Below, piece by piece: positions 26,561 to 32,679 of a stretch of DNA of 64,000 bases; position 1 is the stretch's first letter, and each line of letters begins with the position of its first letter. A model generated the notes under the pieces. It had not been told where the DNA came from. It worked only from the letters and a program-made list of their open reading frames with translations, and searched no databases. This DNA comes from Blastomonas aquatica. GTDB lineage: Bacteria; Pseudomonadota; Alphaproteobacteria; Sphingomonadales; Sphingomonadaceae. Where the stretch lies: NCBI RefSeq assembly GCF_014639875.1, contig NZ_BMGD01000006.1:186001-250000 (forward strand). Reading direction: 5' to 3'. The position numbers were made by a program, and so were the translations under genes.

Positions 26561-26794
26561 TTAGCGTTTCGCGCTGACGAGCTCGGAAATTTCGAGCAGC
26601 ATTCTGTCCCCATCGACGAGGATCTGTCCACGCGCGACCAGCTGGCCGTTCATGAATAGCTGCGTCGGATCGTCTTCATTGCGATCCAGAGGGATCATCG
26701 CGCCGCGCGACATTTTCAGCACCTGCCGGATCGGCAGCGTCGTCGAGCCCAGAACAATTGTGCATTCGACCGAGATGTCATTGAGTACGGACAT
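26561..26794 (-). CDS. fliN: Short FliN-type switch protein (second FliN)
   Basis: 77 residues from the ATG at 26794; upstream in-frame sequence is not credible coding. It is essentially only the SpoA/FliN domain: DISVECTIVLGSTTLPIRQV, GAMIPLDRNEDDP, LFMNGQLVARGQILVDGDRM. FliN forms the lower C-ring. A longer FliN (128 residues) is encoded after fliF at 39056-39442. This one leads the fliO-fliP unit, a classical fliN-fliO-fliP order, so it may be the ancestral copy. Confidence 0.88.
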   Translation of the reverse strand: MSVLNDISVECTIVLGSTTLPIRQVLKMSRGAMIPLDRNEDDPTQLFMNGQLVARGQILVDGDRMLLEISELVSAKR

Positions 26795-26816
26795 GGCAGG
26801 CAACTCCCTTGGCCAT

Positions 26817-26872
26817 ATTCTAGGCAGAAAAGTCCATCCTCGAGCCGCAGCTAGGCAAAATTTTCCTATTAG
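26817..26872. promoter_or_regulatory. Divergent fliN/flgC control region with two 13-bp elements
   Basis: On the minus strand CTAGAAT (26823-26817) precedes fliN by 22 bases. Two related 13-mers follow: GGCAGAAAAGTCC (26823-26835) and GGCAAAATTTTCC (26854-26866), both preceded by CTA, 31 bases apart centre to centre. Plus-strand CTATTAGAAG follows directly (26866-26875) before flgC. The second 13-mer resembles those before fliF and fliL. Confidence 0.5.
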
Positions 26873-26913
26873 AAGAACGACAGCGCTGCGGCGCACCACG
26901 ATTTGGACGAACC

Positions 26914-27321
26914 ATGACCCTTGAAACCTCGATTGGAATTTCAGCATCCGGCCTGCGCGCGCAATCACTCAGGATGCGGGTGATCGCCGAAAACCTGGCC
27001 AACGCCAATTCGGTGGCCGACACGCCCGGCGGCGATCCATACCGGCGCAAGGTGCCCATCTTCCGCGCCACAGTGGACCGCATGAACGGCGGGAGCACCG
27101 TCGAGGTGACCAGCATCAGACCCGACCAATCGGAGCTGCCGCGCATCTACCAGCCTGGCAACCCGGGTGCGGACGCTGAGGGGTACGTCAAGCAGCCCAA
27201 CGTCAATTCGCTTGTGGAGACCGCAGACATGAAGGCCGCACAGCGCTCGTACGAGGCCAATCTCAACGCCATCGAGGCTGCGCGCAGCCTGACGATGCGC
27301 ACCATCGATCTGCTCAAGTAA
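26914..27321 (+). CDS. flgC: Flagellar proximal rod protein FlgC
   Basis: 135 residues. N-terminal rod signature SIGISASGLRAQSLRMRVIA followed by ENLANANSVADTPGGDPYRR; C-terminal YEANLNAIEAARSLTMRTID. It is a rod subunit exported through the FliPQR pore. It starts a five-gene unit flgC-fliE-fliQ-fliR-flhB. Unusually its usual partner flgB is not adjacent but lies 5 kb away on the other strand. Confidence 0.96.
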   Translation: MTLETSIGISASGLRAQSLRMRVIAENLANANSVADTPGGDPYRRKVPIFRATVDRMNGGSTVEVTSIRPDQSELPRIYQPGNPGADAEGYVKQPNVNSLVETADMKAAQRSYEANLNAIEAARSLTMRTIDLLK

Positions 27322-27333
27322 GGAACCCATATC

Positions 27334-27663
27334 ATGTCCATCAGTGCTTTTGACGCAGTCGCCGCTTATGGCGGCATTCCCGCGATCAAGACAGGCGGCG
27401 CGGCTTCGGCAGGCAGTTTAGGCGGCGGCGTTGGCGGCGGAGAGGACGCCAGCTTCGGCGACATGGTCTCCGGGTTGGTCGCTGACACCGCAGGCAAGCT
27501 TCAGGCCGCCGAGCAGGCGAGCATCCGCCAGGTTGCCGGCAAGGGCGACCTTATCGATGTCGTGACCGCCATCGGTGCCGCCGAGACCGCACTCGATACC
27601 ATGGTCGCGGTGCGCGACCGGGTGGTGAGCGCCTACGGCGAAATCATGCGGATGCAGATTTGA
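27334..27663 (+). CDS. fliE: MS-ring/rod junction protein FliE
   Basis: 109 residues; the C-terminal half carries the FliE pattern (FGDMVSGLVADTAGKLQAAE, IDVVTAIGAAETALDTMVAV, RDRVVSAYGEIMRMQI). It joins the MS ring and export gate to the rod. It lies 12 bases after flgC. Confidence 0.94.
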   Translation: MSISAFDAVAAYGGIPAIKTGGAASAGSLGGGVGGGEDASFGDMVSGLVADTAGKLQAAEQASIRQVAGKGDLIDVVTAIGAAETALDTMVAVRDRVVSAYGEIMRMQI

Positions 27664-27684
27664 CCGTCTGAGGGACCCAACACC

Positions 27685-27948
27685 ATGGACTCCAACGACG
27701 CCATCCAGATCGCCTATGCGGCGCTGATCGTGGTCCTCACGGTTGCGGGGCCGCTGTTGCTCACCTCGCTGGTGATCGGGGTGGTCATCGGCCTGCTCCA
27801 GGCGCTCACGCAGGTTCAGGAAATGACGCTGACCTTCGTGCCCAAGCTCGTCGTCATGGGTCTTGTCTTCATGCTGTGCCTACCGATGATCGGTGATGCA
27901 CTGTCGGGTTTCATGACGCAGGTCACCGACCGGATCGTGGCCGGCTGA
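27685..27948 (+). CDS. fliQ: Flagellar export gate protein FliQ
   Basis: 87 residues, two membrane helices (about 14-38 and 50-72). Conserved PLLLTSLVIGVVIGLLQALT and QVQEMTLTFVPKL. It is part of the FliPQR channel. Confidence 0.96.
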   Translation: MDSNDAIQIAYAALIVVLTVAGPLLLTSLVIGVVIGLLQALTQVQEMTLTFVPKLVVMGLVFMLCLPMIGDALSGFMTQVTDRIVAG

Positions 27949-27952
27949 CCGC

Positions 27953-28702
27953 ATGGACCAGCTGCCAGCCCAATTGTCAGGCTTCCTGATTGTCTTCGCC
28001 CGGCTCGGCGCGGTGCTGATGGTGCTTCCGGTGTTTTCCGAGGACGCCGTGCCCGGGCGCATCCGGCTGTTGATCGCGCTTGCCATTTCTTTCGCATTGT
28101 TCGCGCTGGTCGGCCCGAAGGTTCCGGCGGTGGGAAGCGATATCGAACTGGCAACGCTGGTCGTGGCCGAGCTGCTGACCGGGTTGGCACTCGGCATGAT
28201 CGTGCGGATCATGTTCCTTGCCACCACCATTGCAGGTTCGATCATCAGCCTGCAGACCGGGCTGACATCGGCGGTGATGCCCGATGCCGCATTGGGCGGA
28301 CAACTGCCGGTGCTTGCCAAACTGGTCAGTGTATCGGCTGCGGTCGTGTGCCTTGCGCTTGGCATCCATCACCTGTGGATCAAGGCGATGCTGAACAGCT
28401 ACAACGTTTTCCCGATCGGCGGACTTCCGCCGGCTGCGGATTACGCCCAACTGGCGATCGCGACCATCTCGCGTGCGATGGAACTGGGGATCAGCCTGGC
28501 AGCGCCGCTGATCGTCTATGGCATTGTCTTCAATGTCGCATTGGGCCTTGCCGCACGTCTGGCACCGACCATCCAGGTGTTCTTCATCACCCAGCCGCTG
28601 AACATCCTGCTGGGATTGACCCTTTTTGCCGCCACCTTGGGCGCTGTGCTGACCGGCTTTGCCACTGCGATGGCGCAATGGATGCAGGGAGGCTGGGTCT
28701 GA
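27953..28702 (+). CDS. fliR: Flagellar export gate protein FliR
   Basis: 249 residues, about six membrane helices. FliR hallmarks: FLIVFARLGAVLMVLPVFSE, VPGRIRLLIALAISFALF, LTGLALGMIVRI, IQVFFITQPLNILLGL. It starts 4 bases after fliQ. Confidence 0.96.
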   Translation: MDQLPAQLSGFLIVFARLGAVLMVLPVFSEDAVPGRIRLLIALAISFALFALVGPKVPAVGSDIELATLVVAELLTGLALGMIVRIMFLATTIAGSIISLQTGLTSAVMPDAALGGQLPVLAKLVSVSAAVVCLALGIHHLWIKAMLNSYNVFPIGGLPPAADYAQLAIATISRAMELGISLAAPLIVYGIVFNVALGLAARLAPTIQVFFITQPLNILLGLTLFAATLGAVLTGFATAMAQWMQGGWV

Positions 28703-28705
28703 GCG

Positions 28706-29773
28706 ATGGCGGGCAGCGATTCAGGCGACAAGACGCACGATCCGACGGAGAAGAAGCTATCCGACGCGCGTAAAAAGGGCGATGTCGCCGGCGCACCCGA
28801 GATGCGCCACGCCAGCATGTTCGTTGCGGCGCTCGTCGCACTGGGCAGCCTGGGAACGTTTGCGGTTTCCCAGATGCTCACGATCTTCGTCAAACTGTGG
28901 GGCGATGCCGACGACATCCTGATCGATAGCGGAACCGGCCACCATTTTGCCGCGATGCTGCTTCGTGAGCTGGGTATGGCGATCGGCCCGCTGCTGGCGA
29001 TGCTGCTCGGGTTCGCCATGCTGTCCTTCTTCCTGCAAAGCCATCCCACGCTCGCCTGGTCACGGCTCAAGCTCAAATGGGACAAGCTGTCCCCGCTGGC
29101 CGGCATCAAGCGGCTGTTCGGCAAATCGGCTTTTGTCGAGTTTGCCAAAACGTTGGCGAAGTTCAGCTTCGTCGCCACCGTGGTGCTGACCGTCATCTGG
29201 CCGCATGCGGGCGAGATCGAGGGTATGGTCGGTGCCTCTGCGGCAACCGTGGGCAAGACCGCGGCAGCGCTTGTCGTGATGATGGTCCAGGCCGCCGCGA
29301 TCCTCGTCGTGGCGCTTGCCGGGCTCGATTTCTTCTACCAGCGCAGCGCCTTCTTCAAAAAGATGCGCATGTCGCTGCAGGAGATCAAGGACGAGTATAA
29401 GGAGAGCGATGGCGATCCCAAGATCAAGGCCAGGATCCGCGCGATCGGCATGGAACGGTCGAAGCGCCGGATGATGGCCAAGGTGTCGAAGGCGAGCGTC
29501 ATCGTCACCAATCCGACGCACTATGCCGTCGCGCTGCAATATGACCATGGAGCGATGGCGGCGCCGGTGGTGGTGGCGAAGGGTGTCGACGAGATTGCGC
29601 TGAAAATCCGCGAGATAGCCGCCGAACACGGGATCCCTATCGTCGAGAGGCCGCCGCTGGCGCGCGCGCTCCACGCCAATGCACAGCTCGATCGTCCGAT
29701 CCCGACCGAGCATTACGCGGCCGTCGCCGAGATCATCTCCTATGTGATGAAGCTTGCGCGAAAGGCGAGGTAA
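28706..29773 (+). CDS. flhB: Flagellar export substrate-switch protein FlhB
   Basis: 355 residues. Start ATG 28706, 3 bases after fliR. It begins DKTHDPTEKKLSDARKKGDV. The four-helix membrane domain is followed by the cytoplasmic autocleavage domain with NPTH at residues 269-272, the same numbering as enteric FlhB. Cleavage between N and P switches export from rod/hook to filament substrates, under control of FliK. Confidence 0.97.
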   Translation: MAGSDSGDKTHDPTEKKLSDARKKGDVAGAPEMRHASMFVAALVALGSLGTFAVSQMLTIFVKLWGDADDILIDSGTGHHFAAMLLRELGMAIGPLLAMLLGFAMLSFFLQSHPTLAWSRLKLKWDKLSPLAGIKRLFGKSAFVEFAKTLAKFSFVATVVLTVIWPHAGEIEGMVGASAATVGKTAAALVVMMVQAAAILVVALAGLDFFYQRSAFFKKMRMSLQEIKDEYKESDGDPKIKARIRAIGMERSKRRMMAKVSKASVIVTNPTHYAVALQYDHGAMAAPVVVAKGVDEIALKIREIAAEHGIPIVERPPLARALHANAQLDRPIPTEHYAAVAEIISYVMKLARKAR

Positions 29774-29775
29774 AA

Positions 29776-29791
29776 CTGGCTCGCAAGCCAG
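29776..29791. terminator. Small hairpin after flhB
   Basis: CTGGCT-cgca-AGCCAG begins 2 bases after the flhB stop, between convergent genes. Short stem without T-run; weak terminator candidate. Confidence 0.3.
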
Positions 29792-29812
29792 GCTTGCCAG
29801 GTTAACGGCCCC

Positions 29813-30229
29813 TTACACTTCGATATCCAGCTCGGTCGGCGCAGCGCCTGCTCGCAGCTTGTCAGCCTGCATGCCGGCATTCAGGGCGGGATCGGCCGAC
29901 AGCGTCAAATGGCGGACCGGTTCTGCCGGGAGGATGATGCGCTCGGCCGCTGCATATTGCGAACCTGGCTCTGCTGCCAGCCCTTCGGGATCGTCCGGGT
30001 ACTTCCGGGCCGAACCGCCCTTGGCGCGTCGCCCTTCGCGCTGCGGATCGACGGCAGCAAGCGTCACCAGCATCTGGACCGAGGCGAGCGGATGCGGTTG
30101 CTGCGCTGCGACCGGCTTGGGCAGAGTCTCTGCGCCCGCCACCGGTTCCCCGCCAGCGCCGACAGATCGGGGTTGTCCGGTGATCACAGCAAGGATGCGC
30201 GATAGTGGCAAATGCGCGCCGATCTGCAC
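29813..30229 (-). CDS. Unknown flagellar-cluster protein, divergent from flgI (position of fliX)
   Basis: 138 residues, GTG start at 30229 preceded by a very strong GGAGGAG. Sequence is not of a family I can name with certainty. It has a central SVQMLVTLAAVDPQREGRRA and a C-terminal ADPALNAGMQADKLRAG. In Caulobacter fliX, which modulates FlbD, is divergent from flgI and encodes a protein of almost the same length; the central and terminal pieces are only vaguely FliX-like. The positional argument is the stronger one. Strong ribosome site and codon pattern support a real gene. Confidence 0.65.
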   Translation of the reverse strand: MQIGAHLPLSRILAVITGQPRSVGAGGEPVAGAETLPKPVAAQQPHPLASVQMLVTLAAVDPQREGRRAKGGSARKYPDDPEGLAAEPGSQYAAAERIILPAEPVRHLTLSADPALNAGMQADKLRAGAAPTELDIEV

Positions 30230-30270
30230 GATAATCTCCTCCGGGAGAGCCCTTCTCCCCCCTTTCCATC

Positions 30271-30277
30271 CTATAAG
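30271..30277 (+). promoter_or_regulatory. Putative flgI -10 box (CTATAAG)
   Basis: CTATAAG lies 35 bases before flgI, after a C-rich stretch. It belongs to the recurrent series of boxes but has no 13-bp palindrome nearby. Confidence 0.35.
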
Positions 30278-30312
30278 AAAAAGACACGGACACGGGGTTT
30301 GAGGACAAGATT

Positions 30313-31419
30313 ATGCGAATTGGAGCGATATTCGTTACCGCGGCGGTGATCTTGTGCGCAACATCCGTCCCAGCTTGGGCCGGATCACGGGTCAAGGATA
30401 TCGTCGCCTTTGAAAATGTTCGCACCAACCAGCTGGTTGGCTACGGCCTCGTGGTCGGCCTTGCGGGCACGGGCGACAGGACCCGCAATGTGCCCTTTAC
30501 CGAAGAATCGCTGCAGGCGATGCTCGAGCGCATGGGAGTGAATGTTCGAGACACCCAGCTTCGTACCAGAAACGTCGCTGCCGTCTCGGTCACCGCCACG
30601 CTGCCTGCCTTTGCACGCGCCGGATCGCGGATTGACGTTCAAGTCGCAGCGCTGGGCGATTCGACCAGCCTGCAGGGCGGGACGCTGCTGATCTCGCCGC
30701 TCCGCGCGCTTGATGGAGAGATCTATGCCGTGGCGCAGGGTCCCCTGGCGGTATCGGGCTTCAATGCCCGCGGGGCCGGCGCAAGCATCAGCCGCGGCGT
30801 CGCAACTTCCGCGCGGATCGCCAGCGGCGGCATCGTCGAGCGCGAGGTAGCCTATGCGCTCGGATCGGCCGAAACGCTCAAGCTCGCCCTCAACAACCCG
30901 GACTTTACCACCGCCCAGCGTGTCGCACAGGCGATCAACCGGCGCTTCCCGGGAGCGGCGCGGATGCTGGATCCGGCAACGGTGGAATTGCGGCGTGCCG
31001 CCAGTTCTGAAACGACGCTGCTCGACATGCTGCCCGAGATCGAAAATCTGGCGGTCGATGTCGATCAGCCGGCACGCATCGTCGTCAACGAGGCCGCGGG
31101 CACCGTCGTCATGACCGCCAATGTCCGCATCAGCCCGGTCGCGATCGCGCAGGGCGGCCTTACGATCAGTGTTTCAGAGAACCCGATCGCCTCGCAGCCG
31201 GCCCCGTTCGCCGAGGGCGAAACCGTAATACTGCCGCGAACCCAGATCACGGTGGACGATGGCGGCGGCGCCTCGATGGCCATGCTTGAGGGGGGCACCT
31301 CGCTGCAGTCGCTGGTGAGCGGTCTGAACAGCCTGGGCGTATCACCACGCGACCTCATCACGATATTGCTGGCCCTCAAGGGGGCTGGCGCACTCCAAGC
31401 GGAGATCGAAGTCCAGTGA
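30313..31419 (+). CDS. flgI: Flagellar P-ring protein FlgI
   Basis: 368 residues, signal peptide ending near PAWA. FlgI motifs: SRVKDIVAFENVRTNQLVGY, GLVVGLAGTGDRTRN, LPAFARAGSRIDVQVAALGD, SLQGGTLLISPL, and the C-terminal LVSGLNSLGVSPRDLITIL. It forms the bushing ring in peptidoglycan, with FlgA (48353) as chaperone. It overlaps flgJ by GTGA. Confidence 0.97.
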   Translation: MRIGAIFVTAAVILCATSVPAWAGSRVKDIVAFENVRTNQLVGYGLVVGLAGTGDRTRNVPFTEESLQAMLERMGVNVRDTQLRTRNVAAVSVTATLPAFARAGSRIDVQVAALGDSTSLQGGTLLISPLRALDGEIYAVAQGPLAVSGFNARGAGASISRGVATSARIASGGIVEREVAYALGSAETLKLALNNPDFTTAQRVAQAINRRFPGAARMLDPATVELRRAASSETTLLDMLPEIENLAVDVDQPARIVVNEAAGTVVMTANVRISPVAIAQGGLTISVSENPIASQPAPFAEGETVILPRTQITVDDGGGASMAMLEGGTSLQSLVSGLNSLGVSPRDLITILLALKGAGALQAEIEVQ

Positions 31420-31712
31420 CCGACCCAATTGCCCCCACAGCCGGCCCGTCGTCGGCTCCCTCGCTGCCCGCGAACCATGCCGCCATCGCGCGCACAGCCG
31501 AGAACTTCGAAGCCGTGTTCATGGGCGAGATGGCCAAGCTGATGCTCGAGAGCGTCGATATCGGCGACACCTTTTCTGGTGGCCATGGCGAAGAGATCTT
31601 CCGGGGCATGCTGGGCGAGAAGCTGGGCAGCGAAATGGCCCGGCGCGGCGGCGTGGGGCTGGCCCCGGCAGTCATGGAACAAATGTTGAAGATGCAGGAA
31701 GGATCCTCATGA
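31416..31712 (+). CDS. flgJ: Rod-binding protein FlgJ (N-terminal domain only)
   Basis: 98 residues, GTG start overlapping flgI. It contains the rod cap-type domain (ARTAENFEAVFMGEMAKLML, GHGEEIFRGMLGEKLGSEMA) and lacks the muramidase domain of enteric FlgJ, as usual in alphaproteobacteria. A separate lytic transglycosylase at 62429-63433 may supply the missing wall-cutting activity. Confidence 0.9.
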   Translation: MTDPIAPTAGPSSAPSLPANHAAIARTAENFEAVFMGEMAKLMLESVDIGDTFSGGHGEEIFRGMLGEKLGSEMARRGGVGLAPAVMEQMLKMQEGSS

Positions 31713-32131
31713 TCGAAGACGTACTGGATGTGTCGGGATCGCTCACCCGGCTGATGCGCGATGAGAGCGCTGCATTGCTGGAGCAGGGCCGGTGCGCCGA
31801 ACATGAACAGATCGTCGCCGCCAAACGACGGCTCGCAGGACTGCTCGATGGCGAGATCGCCAGGCTGAACCGGGTCATGCCGGACTGGCTGCAGCAGCTT
31901 GGAGAAGATGCCGGCGAGGCATTGCGTACGGCCATTGCTGATCTGCGCGAGGCGGCTGCGGCCAATGCCCGCATCGTCGAGCGCCATCTGAGCCTGTCGA
32001 ACGACATGATTGCCGCAGTCGCCGACGAAGCGCGGCGGCTTTCGGGTAACCGGGGCTTCAACTACCAGGAATCGGGCACCATGATACACCGCGACGGAAC
32101 CAGCCCGATCTCGGTCAACACCCGCCTGTAA
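31709..32131 (+). CDS. flgN: FlgN-like export chaperone
   Basis: 140 residues, ATGA overlap with flgJ. Helical: DVSGSLTRLMRDESAALLEQ, AKRRLAGLLDGEIARLNRV, then LREAAAANARIVERHLSLSN and a C-terminal tail. Shape and position fit FlgN, the chaperone of hook-junction proteins FlgK and FlgL (55742-58755). Sequence conservation in this family is low, so the call rests partly on context. Confidence 0.72.
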   Translation: MIEDVLDVSGSLTRLMRDESAALLEQGRCAEHEQIVAAKRRLAGLLDGEIARLNRVMPDWLQQLGEDAGEALRTAIADLREAAAANARIVERHLSLSNDMIAAVADEARRLSGNRGFNYQESGTMIHRDGTSPISVNTRL

Positions 32132-32181
32132 TCGGCCTGCCCTAAGCGAACTGGCCTGAACACCCGGGCTGGAAAGAGTTT

Positions 32182-32209
32182 TGCGCGCAGCCGTAAAGGG
32201 CTGCGCGCA
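32182..32209. terminator. Strong hairpin between flgN and flgB
   Basis: A perfect 11-bp stem TGCGCGCAGCC / GGCTGCGCGCA with a 6-base loop, lying between convergent transcripts. It probably ends both. Confidence 0.7.
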
Positions 32210-32238
32210 TTGCTTTGTGCGCTGTTGGCGGACAGCGA

Positions 32239-32664
32239 TCAGCCGCCGCCGTTCTTGCCCACCGCGGTCTTCATCAGCTGCATCTGTTTGCGGTAGAGGT
32301 TGGTCAGCGCGGCAAATTCGGCCTGGATCGCGCCCAGCTTCATCACCTGCTCTTCGAGCGTGACATTGTTGCCATCGGGCTTGGTCTCGGTCACGTCCTC
32401 GTCCGGTATGATGCCCGCCGCAGTCTGCTGCGAAGCGCCAAGCGCCTTCATGCCACCCGTCAGCTGAACCTGCGGCCGCGATACATGGGGCGCGCCGCCT
32501 GCATCGACCATATAGGCAAAGCTGGGGGCCTCCATCTCGCGGGCCTTGAACCCGGGGGTATCGCTATTGGCGATGTTCTGCGCGATGACATGCTGACGCC
32601 GGGATAGGTGACCCATCGCCTGGCTGATACCGCGCATCAACGGGGGAACTGTCTCGCTCATCAT
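32239..32664 (-). CDS. flgB: Flagellar proximal rod protein FlgB
   Basis: 141 residues. Rod signature RQHVIAQNIANSDTPGFKAR, C-terminal VTLEEQVMKLGAIQAEFAAL and YRKQMQLMKTAVGK. It is separated from flgC and follows the flaEY-like gene by 15 bases on the same strand, so it probably depends on that promoter. Confidence 0.95.
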   Translation of the reverse strand: MMSETVPPLMRGISQAMGHLSRRQHVIAQNIANSDTPGFKAREMEAPSFAYMVDAGGAPHVSRPQVQLTGGMKALGASQQTAAGIIPDEDVTETKPDGNNVTLEEQVMKLGAIQAEFAALTNLYRKQMQLMKTAVGKNGGG

Positions 32665-32679
32665 GAACTCCCTGGAAAA

